Virus record (IMG/VR): IMGVR_UViG_3300020417_000426
Span: 1-26,731 of that record
DNA length: 26,731 nucleotides
Source of the DNA: a virus
Strand: one strand, 5' to 3'
Position numbers and translations under genes: made by a program. Below, one piece after another: positions 13,391 to 20,887 of this stretch (position 1 is its first letter; each line of letters opens with the position of its first letter). The notes under the pieces are model-generated. The model searched no databases. It saw only the letters and a program-made list of their open reading frames with translations, and had not been told where the DNA came from.

Positions 13391-13477
13391 ATGGAAGACA
13401 TTAAATTTTTCATCAAAGCATTAATATTATCCACTTTCTTTTGGTTAGGAGTATGGTTACAATTAATGTACTTATAG
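13391..13477 (+). CDS. 28-residue single-helix membrane microprotein
   Basis: Starts 5 nt after the preceding stop: MEDIKFFIKALILSTFFWLG, continuing VWLQLMYL. Almost the whole peptide is one membrane helix with a charged N-terminus. The close spacing with the coiled-coil gene and the shared promoter and terminator suggest a two-gene cassette. It could be chance, since the peptide is short. Confidence 0.4.
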   Translation: MEDIKFFIKALILSTFFWLGVWLQLMYL

Positions 13478-13481
13478 AACA

Positions 13482-13551
13482 CATTGAGTTAATTAGTTAG
13501 TTGTTTAATTTAATTTAAATTGATTTAATTTAGTTTTTTACAAACTCAATG
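13482..13551 (+). ncRNA. Possible structured RNA element before the terminator
   Basis: A perfect 9-bp inverted repeat, CATTGAGTT (13482-13490) and AACTCAATG (13543-13551), closes a loop of about 52 nt made of repeats of TTTAATT-type sequence including the palindrome AATTTAAATT. It sits between the microprotein stop and the terminator hairpin 2 nt downstream. The outer stem, A/T-rich interior and terminator fit a small RNA or a long 3' UTR structure. Confidence 0.38.
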
Positions 13552-13553
13552 AT

Positions 13554-13584
13554 AGGAGGTCTCAAAAGGGCCTCCTTTTTTTTT
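13554..13584 (+). terminator. Strong intrinsic terminator ending the moron-like cassette
   Basis: Stem AGGAGGTC (13554-13561) with GGCCTCCT (13569-13576), including one T-G pair, loop TCAAAAG, followed by an unbroken T run. It separates the cassette from the late tail operon, whose two-part box begins 5 nt later. Confidence 0.88.
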
Positions 13585-13588
13585 GTCA

Positions 13589-13614
13589 AAAATCCACTTT
13601 AGATTTCGATATAT
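13589..13614 (+). promoter_or_regulatory. Late two-part box 2 (AAAAT-N13-CGATATAT) before the tail operon
   Basis: AAAAT at 13589-13593 and CGATATAT at 13607-13614, 13 nt apart, immediately after the terminator; the C is 12 nt before the ATG at 13619. A restart of transcription is needed here, which argues that the box is a promoter. Confidence 0.58.
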
Positions 13615-13618
13615 ATAT

Positions 13619-14269
13619 ATGAGAGTAAAAATTAGTGTACCTAATGACTTGTCAGAAATCAAACTATGGCAGTATCAGAAGTTCTTAGAAATACAAAAAC
13701 AGAATAGTGATGAAAACTTTTTAGCAAGTAAAATGATAGAGATATTCTGTGGTATAGAACTTAAAGAGGCCTATAAAATGAAAGCTAAAGATGTTCATAG
13801 AATCACAGGAATACTTGCAGATATGTTTGAACAAAAGCCTGTACTTATAAACAGATTTTATCTAAATAATATTGAGTATGGTTTTATACCAAACTTAGAT
13901 GATATGACTTTAGGAGAGTATGTTGATCTTGATACTTACTTGCCAAAATGGGAAGAGATAGAAAAGGCTATGGCAGTATTGTACAGGCCAATAACAAAGA
14001 CATATAAAGGTAAATATCAAATAGAAGATTATACAGCTGAAGGTCAAGATGCTTATAAAGATATGCCTATGAGTATAGTCTTTGGTGCTATGTTTTTTTT
14101 TTATCGTTTAGGGATAGACTTGTCAAAGATTATGACATTTTATTTGGAACAGAACAAGGACATTCACTCACAGCTCTCTCACAGTTTGGGCAAAAATGGG
14201 GATGGTATCAATCAATTTATGCACTCTCTCAAGGAGATATTAGAAGATTTGAGAATATCACTGAATTAA
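13619..14269 (+). CDS. Tail assembly chaperone-like protein, 0-frame product
   Basis: 216 residues from ATG 13619; the TTG 36 nt upstream lies inside the terminator T run and is rejected. Landmarks are LWQYQKFLEIQ, IEIFCGIELKEAYKM, GFIPNLDDMTLGEYVDLDTYL, EKAMAVLYRPIT and MPMSIVFGAMFFFYRLG, a pattern I associate with a conserved Bacteroidota-phage family at the start of tail operons. The end is GKNGDGINQFMHSLKEILEDL. The last 79 nt also encode protein in the -1 frame, and the gene has two candidate slippery sites: T10 at 14093-14102 and TTTGGGC at 14185-14191. By analogy with lambda gpG/gpGT this is probably the short chaperone form; the function is inferred. Confidence 0.72.
   Translation: MRVKISVPNDLSEIKLWQYQKFLEIQKQNSDENFLASKMIEIFCGIELKEAYKMKAKDVHRITGILADMFEQKPVLINRFYLNNIEYGFIPNLDDMTLGEYVDLDTYLPKWEEIEKAMAVLYRPITKTYKGKYQIEDYTAEGQDAYKDMPMSIVFGAMFFFYRLGIDLSKIMTFYLEQNKDIHSQLSHSLGKNGDGINQFMHSLKEILEDLRISLN
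14185..14191 (+). other. Candidate -1 ribosomal frameshift site (TTTGGGC)
   Basis: TTTGGGC fits XXXYYYZ and is in the required phase: the 0 frame reads T TTG GGC. After a -1 slip the next codons are CAA AAA TGG GGA TGG, entering the protein-like -1 frame. No strong downstream hairpin was found by eye. Confidence 0.55.
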
Positions 14270-14355
14270 ATGTACATAAATGTTTAACAATGCTAACCTT
14301 TATGAAAGAAAAAAGCGACTTAGAATCGAAACAAATAAAAAGTAAAATGAGATGA
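14191..14355 (+). CDS. -1-frame extension of the tail chaperone (probable frameshift product domain)
   Basis: Read in the -1 frame, this encodes QKWGWYQSIYALSQGDIRRF, then ENITELNVHKCLTMLTFMKE and KSDLESKQIKSKMR, a well-formed helical sequence. The frame is open from 14059 but has no ATG, GTG or TTG before the WGWYQS part, so a frameshift from the 0-frame gene is the simplest way to reach it. Its TGA overlaps the next gene's ATG (ATGA), the same coupling used elsewhere in this phage. A slip at 14185-14191 would make a fusion of about 245 residues. The first 79 nt are dual-coding. Confidence 0.68.
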   Translation, partial: QKWGWYQSIYALSQGDIRRFENITELNVHKCLTMLTFMKEKSDLESKQIKSKMR

Positions 14356-14822
14356 GCAATCAAGGTATAAGAGGTTTTTACCAAGTTACAGATACAATAA
14401 AAACAAACTTACTAAGTGATAGTAATGTAAACTCTGTAACAACTGGTGATATAACACAAATAGATTTAAACAAGCAAACAATATTTCCTCTAGCACATAT
14501 TATAGTAAATAGTGTTATAGCTCAAGAACAAACATTGTCATTCAATATAACAATTATGGCAATGGATGTTGTAAACGAATACAAAGATGCAGAGACAGAT
14601 ATATTTGTTGGCAACAACAATGAGCAAGATATACTCAATACTCAATTAGCTGTATTGAACAGAATCATACTTCTGCTTAGAGGTGGCTCGTTATATACAA
14701 CAAAATATCAATTAGAGGGCGATCCTACTTGTGAGCCTTTTTATGAAAGGTTTGAAAACAGATTAGCTGGATGGGCAGCAACAATGGATATATTAATAGA
14801 TAATGATATAAGTAGTTGCTAA
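14352..14822 (+). CDS. Tail terminator/neck-like structural protein
   Basis: 156 residues. Notable stretches are GFYQVTDTIKTNLLSDSNVNSVTTGD, DLNKQTIFPLAHIIVN, MAMDVVNEYKDAETDIF, NNEQDILNTQLAVLNRII and EPFYERFENRLAGWAATMDI. This is a pattern I associate with Bacteroidota-phage tail-completion proteins that follow the chaperone gene; size and place match tail terminators, which cap the tail tube and join it to the head. No catalytic motif. Flanked by ATGA and TAATG overlaps. Confidence 0.62.
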   Translation: MSNQGIRGFYQVTDTIKTNLLSDSNVNSVTTGDITQIDLNKQTIFPLAHIIVNSVIAQEQTLSFNITIMAMDVVNEYKDAETDIFVGNNNEQDILNTQLAVLNRIILLLRGGSLYTTKYQLEGDPTCEPFYERFENRLAGWAATMDILIDNDISSC

Positions 14823-15322
14823 TGGAGTTACAAGATACAAGAGACATATTAAATAGTTTTGCAAAGTATGTAGTTCAGCAATCACGAAGCAACCTTACAA
14901 AGGGCAAGAAAAATGTTTCTAAGGCCTTATATAATTCTCTTGATTATAAAATACTATCTGATAATTCAGGATTTATTTTACAATTCTTAATGGAGGAATA
15001 TGGAGCTTATCAAGATCAGGGTGTTTCAGGTACAAAGAAAAAATATAACACTCCTTTTAAATATACAAACAAAAGGCCACCATCATCAGCATTTGATAAA
15101 TGGTCAGTAAGAAAAGGTATAGCACCAAGACAAGAGGGAGGTAGATTCGCAAAGAGAAAAGGTTTAAACTTTGCTATAGCTAAGACAATATTTGAGCAAG
15201 GTATAAGGCCAAGTTTATTTTTTACAAAACCTTTTGAAAAACGATTTAAAACTTTACCAAATGAACTAATAGCAGCATTTGTAAATGATGCAGAAAAAAC
15301 AATAGAAGATGGCAATATTTAA
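14822..15322 (+). CDS. HK97 gp10-like tail completion protein
   Basis: 166 residues from the ATG in TAATG; a TTG 6 nt upstream is not needed. Basic overall, with LNSFAKYVVQQSRSNL, SLDYKILSDNSGFILQFLMEEYGAYQDQGVSG, then SAFDKWSVRKGIAPRQ, LNFAIAKTIFEQGIRPSLFFTKPFEKRF, LPNELIAAFVNDAE. The arrangement of GAYQDQGVSG, the W-x-x-R-K-G-I segment and the F-F-T-K-P block resembles gp10-type head-tail joining or tail completion proteins. Assignment to the family is moderate. Confidence 0.6.
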   Translation: MELQDTRDILNSFAKYVVQQSRSNLTKGKKNVSKALYNSLDYKILSDNSGFILQFLMEEYGAYQDQGVSGTKKKYNTPFKYTNKRPPSSAFDKWSVRKGIAPRQEGGRFAKRKGLNFAIAKTIFEQGIRPSLFFTKPFEKRFKTLPNELIAAFVNDAEKTIEDGNI

Positions 15323-16427
15323 AGTAAACATAAACTCACCTGTATATATAAAAGTAGCAAATGCAAATTTAGCAGACTGTAATTTAGATATATCAATATT
15401 TAGTGGTACATACGATACAAGTCCAAGCCTTACTTATCAGCTTAGAAAGAACGAAGTGTCAAACAATAACTTTGTAATATTTGAAATAGGTGAGCTTATA
15501 AAAGACTACATTGAATACAGCTTTAGTGGAACATTTGGAAACAATGGCCTGAATGTTTGGGTCAAGACCGTAGCTACACCAAGAAACTCATCAGGAACAG
15601 CTCTTGATGCTATTACTACAAATATGTTAGCCTTTGATGGTGTAGGATATTTTGAGGATGGGTTTACAACAGAAACACAAACCAATAGTGCAACAACATT
15701 ATCTCTAAGTGCTTATAAAGGTAGCACAACAAAGCTAATGTCTAATGATACTATATTTAGAGAAAGTCAAGAGATTCTTAAGATTCCTGTATTAGCAAAC
15801 CTAAGTGTAAACTCAGGATCAGATACTTTGACTGGTGCAACTACTGTAAACTTTAAAAATGGTAGTTCGACAGTAACAAGTGTAACAGTAGGTACAGGCA
15901 TTGATACAACTAACACAGCAATAGAATATGCAACAAGTACAACAGCTACTTTGACAAGTGTAGATATAGTTACAGGAGGTAGTACAGAAACGATAAAAGT
16001 AGAGGAGCAGCATTGTGAGAAGTTTACAAATATGCCTGTTACATTTGTTAATAGATTTGGAGCTTTACAAAGAGTAAACTTTTTCTTAAAGTCTATAGAA
16101 AGTATTGACATAGAAAGAGAGGAGTATAAGGCCAATACACTAACAACAGGTGCGACATATTCTGTAAACAATCATCAATACAAGACCAGGAACATAATGG
16201 GTAGAGAAAAGATTATACTAAACACAGGATATGTAAATGATAGTTATAATCAAGTCATAGAGGAATTACTGATGTCTCCAAGATGTTGGTTATTCAAAGA
16301 CAATCAACAATTACCTATAATACCTCAAAATAAACAAGTTACTTTTAAAACTAGCTTAAATGATAGATTAGCTAACTATACTCTTGAATTTAAGTTCGCA
16401 TACGATAAACTAAATACTATTAGATAA
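15309..16427 (+). CDS. Tail tip/baseplate structural protein
   Basis: 372 residues. N-terminal part (FKVNINSPVYIKVANAN, FVIFEIGELIKDYIEYSF) and C-terminal part (NRFGALQRVNFFLKSIESID, RNIMGREKIILNTGYV, LMSPRCWLFKDNQQLPIIPQ) resemble a baseplate or distal-tail family I have seen in Bacteroidota phages. Between them (about residues 140-240) lies a Thr/Ser/Val-rich beta region (TLTGATTVNFKNGSSTV), possibly an Ig-like insertion. It overlaps the upstream gene by 14 nt. No enzymatic motif. Virion location is inferred from context. Confidence 0.6.
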   Translation: MAIFKVNINSPVYIKVANANLADCNLDISIFSGTYDTSPSLTYQLRKNEVSNNNFVIFEIGELIKDYIEYSFSGTFGNNGLNVWVKTVATPRNSSGTALDAITTNMLAFDGVGYFEDGFTTETQTNSATTLSLSAYKGSTTKLMSNDTIFRESQEILKIPVLANLSVNSGSDTLTGATTVNFKNGSSTVTSVTVGTGIDTTNTAIEYATSTTATLTSVDIVTGGSTETIKVEEQHCEKFTNMPVTFVNRFGALQRVNFFLKSIESIDIEREEYKANTLTTGATYSVNNHQYKTRNIMGREKIILNTGYVNDSYNQVIEELLMSPRCWLFKDNQQLPIIPQNKQVTFKTSLNDRLANYTLEFKFAYDKLNTIR

Positions 16428-19012
16428 TGAATCAAGTAGGCCTTGCGATACCGAGTATTCTTTTAGATAGTCCTGACCCAAATCCTGATATTTGGAATTT
16501 GACAGAAACTTTGTGGGAGAATACATTTAGAAAATGGAATGAGATAAATCTTATTACTGATATAAACTTTCAGCATTTAGATTTATTTGAGGATGAACAA
16601 ATCACACTTACGCAAACGATTCAAGACATAAGAGACATAGAAAAAGTATTTACTGACTTTAGTAGGACATTTAATTTACCGGCAACAAGTGTAAATAATA
16701 AATTATTCAAACATTACTACAGAAGAGACTTAGTATCAGATGCAATACCTGATGGTATATTTGATGCAAACTCAAAATTAGATGCAATATTAGAATTAAA
16801 CTACAAACCTTTCAAAGCAGGTTATATTGTAATGAATGGTGTCAAACTAAAAAACAATGTACCTGAAAGTTATAATATTACTTTCTATGGTCAAACAATA
16901 CAACTTAAAGATAGGGTACAAGATAGAAAACTAAGTAGCTTAGACTTTTCTCAATTTAATCACGATTACAATGTTACAAGAGTAAAGCAGGGATTAGAAA
17001 GTTTTGTATCTGTTTTGAATGGCCAAACAGTATCAGTACCTCACATAATATATCCTTTAATATCACATACACAAAGATTCATATATGATAGTACAGCAGG
17101 TGGTGTATTGACAACACAAGCAAGAAGCGATACAACAAGAAACTTATATGCAAGTGGAAGCCAAGCTGATTCAGGCTCAGGTAATACAGAAAGATTAGGA
17201 ACAACAAAAGGTTTTCAATTTACAGACCTAAAACCTGCATTAAGAATTATAGATATAATAAAAGTTATAGAGCAAGACAATGAAATAGATATAAACTTTA
17301 CAGATGACTTTTTTAAAACAACAGGCTTCTTTTCAAATCTCTATATGTGGTTACACAGAAACAAAGGAGAGATAGGAGTAACACCTACAAATGAAACAAA
17401 TACAAATCTAATTGTAGTAGATAAAATACAAAGTTTTACAGGCGATGTCATAGAGTTTTTTGATAGTGATACTACTCAAGACCCACCACATAGTTTTACA
17501 GGTATTGCACCTGTGTTTGATGGTGGTGTATTTAGATTCGCTACAGGCCTTACAAGTCAAACAAGTTTTGATGATAAGGAATCAATGAAAATCAAGTGGA
17601 CAGTAACGCCAAGTGTAAACACTAAAAATTTTACAGCTAGGCTTAGAAAAGCAGGTACTAACGAAGTCATTGCTGAACTCGCACATACTTCAGGAACAAC
17701 AAACACTATTCTTGAATTTGAATTTGAAACAAGTCTTGCAACAACTGTAGAAAATCACAATGTAGAGTTTGTTATAGAAACTACAGAAACATCTTTGAAT
17801 TTAACTTATGGTCTTACTTGTACTAAAATATTAGAGCAAGTAGGTACAGGTACACAAAACTTAGCTATACAAGCAGGTACAATAAGTCCTGATTCTGTTG
17901 TTGATACTATATATATATCAGACCAAATACCTGATATGAAAATATTAAACTTTTTGACAGGCCTATTCAAAACATTTAACTTAACTGCATTTGTAGATAA
18001 TGATGTATCGAGTAGTACATTTAGTCAAATCAAAGTACAAACACTCGATAGTTTTTATGCAAGTGGTACAACTAGAGATATAACTGAATTTGTAAACATT
18101 GAGGAGGGAGAATCTAATTTTAGTGTTCCCTTTAACGATATAGGTTTTAGTTTTGAAGAGCCTAAATCATTTGCAGCTTTTTATTACAACAAACTCAATT
18201 CAAGAGAATACGGATCAGTAAAAGCGAGTGATGCAAGTAATAGTGGTAGAGACCCAAGATTAAATAGAGGCCAAGACTATATTATAAAAACACCATACGA
18301 AAAGATGTTATTTGAAAGACTGAAAAATGTAAATGGAGGTGCAGATACTAATATTGGTTTTGGATATTTTGTTGATGACAACCAAAGTCCTACAATCGGA
18401 AACCCTTTACTATTCTATAAAAAAAGCACGAGTGTAAGTGGCACACCTATACAGATGTTTAATGGAGGAGGCACAGGAACACCTGCAAGTATAAGCACAA
18501 TAAATAGAGCTACAAACTTTCAAGAGGGTACAGCAAGTGTATTTTTAGCAGTATCAGGTGAGCCAAGCTCTATATCATTTAGTTATTTAGATGGCAACAA
18601 TGCACCACAAACAGTTACAGTAGCAAATGGTGCAAACACTACAATCAATCCTGTAATAAAAAATAGTGTAATTATAACAAGCAATGTTGATGATCCTGGT
18701 AATGTTACAATAACATATACTGTTTCATCAGATAGTCAAACACTTAATTTTAGTAGAGAGGTGAATCCTTTTGTTACAGGTCAGATAGATGACAATACTT
18801 TATTTAAAAAATATTATAGTGATTACATAAGTGATTTATTTAGCTATAACAGAAGATTAGTAAAAGTTAAGGCCATATTACCACAGAGTTTTTTATTACA
18901 ATATAAATTAAGTGATACACTTATTATAAGTAATGAAGCATTTATAATAAACAAAATAACTACAAACCTACAGACAGGTGAGAGTAGTTTAGAATTATTG
19001 AACAAGTTATGA
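16427..19012 (+). CDS. Large tail-associated protein (tail tip/host contact)
   Basis: 861 residues. N-terminal third includes DIRDIEKVFTDFSRTFNLPATSVNNKLFKHYYRRDL, VPESYNITFYGQTIQLKDRVQDRKLSSLDF and LKPALRIIDIIKVIEQDNEIDINF, fitting the large minor tail proteins that follow the distal tail gene in Bacteroidota phages. The middle is Thr/Ser-rich beta structure, and a segment around residues 680-780 (SGEPSSISFSYLDGNNAPQT) reads like Ig-type carbohydrate-binding repeats. The C-terminus (LFSYNRRLVKVKAILPQSFL, then ITTNLQTGESSLELLNKL) looks like the end of a baseplate hub. Probably sits at the tail tip. Its ATG overlaps the previous stop. Confidence 0.6.
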   Translation: MNQVGLAIPSILLDSPDPNPDIWNLTETLWENTFRKWNEINLITDINFQHLDLFEDEQITLTQTIQDIRDIEKVFTDFSRTFNLPATSVNNKLFKHYYRRDLVSDAIPDGIFDANSKLDAILELNYKPFKAGYIVMNGVKLKNNVPESYNITFYGQTIQLKDRVQDRKLSSLDFSQFNHDYNVTRVKQGLESFVSVLNGQTVSVPHIIYPLISHTQRFIYDSTAGGVLTTQARSDTTRNLYASGSQADSGSGNTERLGTTKGFQFTDLKPALRIIDIIKVIEQDNEIDINFTDDFFKTTGFFSNLYMWLHRNKGEIGVTPTNETNTNLIVVDKIQSFTGDVIEFFDSDTTQDPPHSFTGIAPVFDGGVFRFATGLTSQTSFDDKESMKIKWTVTPSVNTKNFTARLRKAGTNEVIAELAHTSGTTNTILEFEFETSLATTVENHNVEFVIETTETSLNLTYGLTCTKILEQVGTGTQNLAIQAGTISPDSVVDTIYISDQIPDMKILNFLTGLFKTFNLTAFVDNDVSSSTFSQIKVQTLDSFYASGTTRDITEFVNIEEGESNFSVPFNDIGFSFEEPKSFAAFYYNKLNSREYGSVKASDASNSGRDPRLNRGQDYIIKTPYEKMLFERLKNVNGGADTNIGFGYFVDDNQSPTIGNPLLFYKKSTSVSGTPIQMFNGGGTGTPASISTINRATNFQEGTASVFLAVSGEPSSISFSYLDGNNAPQTVTVANGANTTINPVIKNSVIITSNVDDPGNVTITYTVSSDSQTLNFSREVNPFVTGQIDDNTLFKKYYSDYISDLFSYNRRLVKVKAILPQSFLLQYKLSDTLIISNEAFIINKITTNLQTGESSLELLNKL

Positions 19013-19155
19013 TACAAAGTATATTACAATTATTAGAGTTCGCAAATGGTGAAACTGAGAATATCAGAATAGCACAAGGTAAGTATGAGTTGCCAAAAAC
19101 TTTTACAAGAACATTCAAACAAATTAAAAATGAAATAAAATGGCAAAACAAATAG
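19009..19155 (+). CDS. 48-residue ORF between the tail-tip and tape-measure genes
   Basis: Begins MIQSILQLLEFANGETENIR with an ATGA overlap of the upstream stop, and ends in TRTFKQIKNEIKWQNK, running 16 nt into the tape-measure gene. It fills the only gap between two long virion genes, so translation is likely. Helical, soluble, unknown. Confidence 0.55.
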   Translation: MIQSILQLLEFANGETENIRIAQGKYELPKTFTRTFKQIKNEIKWQNK

Positions 19156-20855
19156 TAGTAGATTTCACAGTCAAAACTGGTGCTGCAACAAGAGAGGTAT
19201 CTGATTTAAAAAAAGAGATACAAAATGTTAACAAAGAAGCAGTCAAAGGCTCAGAAAAAACTGAACAAGGCCTTAAAGGTATAGAGAAAGCAAGTGATAA
19301 GGCATCAAGTGGTATAGGCAGAATTGGTACAGCTTTTAAGGCACTTGGTATAGGTTTATTAATTGGTGCTTTTGCAAAATTTACAGAAGTCTTAAATTCA
19401 AATCAAAGAGTTGCAGATTTTTTTGCTACTACCTTTGAAACTGTAAGAATTGTTTTTAACGATTTTATAAATTTAGTATTAGACAATGTTGGTGGTGTAG
19501 CTGATTCCTTTAAACAAATATTTTCTGTAGAGGGTATAAAGAATTTTGGAAAATCACTTTTTGAAAATGTAATTGAAAGATTTAGATCAATGTTAGATGC
19601 AATAGGGTTTGTTGGTACAGCTATAAGAAAAGTATTTGAGGGAGATTTCAAAGGTGCAGCAGAAAGTGCTAAAAATGCTGGTAAAGAATTATTTGATGTA
19701 ATAACAGGTGTTGATAATAGTTTTGATAAAACAATAGAAACAGTTACTAAAGTTGCAGAAGCGACAACTAAATATGCAACTGAAACAGTAAAGACAGCAA
19801 CAGCTAATGTAAAACTTGCCAACTCAGCTCAATTATTAAATGCAGAAAATCAAGGCCTCATTGAAAAATACGATGTACAAGCAGAACAGCAAAGACAGTT
19901 AAGAGATGACACCTCTTTAAGCATAGAAGAAAGAATAGCTGCTAATAAAAGGCTTGGAGAAATATTAGATGAACAATCTGAAGTAATGCAAAAAAATGCA
20001 CAAGTAGCAGTTGATGCAGCTAGGGCAGCTTTAAAAGGTAATGAAGATAATATCGAATTACAAACTGCTTTACAAGAAGCTCTAAATGAACAAGCAGCAA
20101 TACAAGCAAGAGTTACAGGCCAAAGAAGTGAACAGCTCACAAATGAAAATGCTTTGCTTGATGAACAAAAAGAACTAAACAAAGAATTAGCTTTAATAGG
20201 AAAAACAGAAAGAGAAATAGAACTTATAGAATTAGAACAAGCTCTTGCAGATAAAAAAGCGTTAATAGAAAAAGAGGTTACTAATGAAGAAGAAAAAAAT
20301 AGATTATTGTTAGCAGCTCAAGATGACTTTAATAAAAAGAAAGAGGCACTTGATAAAGAAAGTGGAAAAGAAGAAGTAAAAATAACTGAGCTTACTCAAG
20401 AGGCAAAACTTGCTATAATATCAGGTGCTTTAGGTGGACTTGCAAATTTAGCAGGTGAGAATAGCAAATTCGGTAAAGGAGTAGCTGTTGCACAAGCAAT
20501 CATTGATACTTTTGCAGGAGCAAACAAAGCTCTTGCACAAGGCGGTATATTTGGTGCTGTTGCAGCAGCAGGAGTTATAGCATCAGGACTTGCTAATGTT
20601 AGAACTATTTTATCAACAAAGACACCTGACGCACCAAGTGGTACAGGAGCAGGTGGTGGACGATCTTTTAGTTCAGGAGGCGCAGCTCCACAAGCACCAT
20701 CATTTAATATAGTGGGTGCTGATACACAAAATCAATTAGCACAGACTTTAGCAGAACAAACACAAAAACCTGTGAAAGCATTTGTAGTATCAGGAGATGT
20801 AACAACAGCACAAAGTTTAGATAGAAACATAATTAGAGAAAGTGCTATAGGATAA
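19140..20855 (+). CDS. Tail tape measure protein
   Basis: 571 residues. The N-terminal third is helical with coiled-coil repeats (TREVSDLKKEIQNVNKEAVK, KGIEKASDKASSGIG) and a hydrophobic membrane-like segment (FKALGIGLLIGAFAKF, ~67-82). The centre (~230-430) is a long Gln/Glu/Ala/Leu-rich coiled coil, and the C-terminus is Gly/Ala-rich (AIIDTFAGANKALAQGGIFG, AAAAGVIASGLANV) with a Gly/Ser linker. This composition is typical of tape measures. Using the rule of ~0.15 nm per residue, the tail would be near 85 nm, short for a siphovirus. It has no recognisable peptidoglycan hydrolase motif. Confidence 0.85.
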   Translation: MAKQIVVDFTVKTGAATREVSDLKKEIQNVNKEAVKGSEKTEQGLKGIEKASDKASSGIGRIGTAFKALGIGLLIGAFAKFTEVLNSNQRVADFFATTFETVRIVFNDFINLVLDNVGGVADSFKQIFSVEGIKNFGKSLFENVIERFRSMLDAIGFVGTAIRKVFEGDFKGAAESAKNAGKELFDVITGVDNSFDKTIETVTKVAEATTKYATETVKTATANVKLANSAQLLNAENQGLIEKYDVQAEQQRQLRDDTSLSIEERIAANKRLGEILDEQSEVMQKNAQVAVDAARAALKGNEDNIELQTALQEALNEQAAIQARVTGQRSEQLTNENALLDEQKELNKELALIGKTEREIELIELEQALADKKALIEKEVTNEEEKNRLLLAAQDDFNKKKEALDKESGKEEVKITELTQEAKLAIISGALGGLANLAGENSKFGKGVAVAQAIIDTFAGANKALAQGGIFGAVAAAGVIASGLANVRTILSTKTPDAPSGTGAGGGRSFSSGGAAPQAPSFNIVGADTQNQLAQTLAEQTQKPVKAFVVSGDVTTAQSLDRNIIRESAIG

Positions 20856-20857
20856 GC

Positions 20858-20883
20858 AAAATAATTAATTAAAAACGATATAT
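20858..20883 (+). promoter_or_regulatory. Late two-part box 3 (AAAAT-N13-CGATATAT) before the prohead protease
   Basis: AAAAT (20858-20862) starts 3 nt after the tape-measure stop and is 13 nt from CGATATAT (20876-20883). The C is exactly 12 nt before the protease ATG. The whole 32-nt gap between the genes is occupied by the motif and its flanks. Confidence 0.55.
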
Positions 20884-20887
20884 TATT

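Noticed and set aside
13583-13618. TTG start giving a longer N-terminus for the tail-chaperone gene
   Set aside because: The TTG lies in the T run of the terminator and upstream of the late box; the ATG at 13619 begins at the correct spacing from the box.
15767-20182. Long open frames on the minus strand (15767-16171, 19403-19822, 19850-20182)
   Set aside because: They are antisense to the tail-tip and tape-measure genes, have biased composition (Ser, Val, Cys runs) and no A-rich leader; they mirror the codon bias of the + strand genes.
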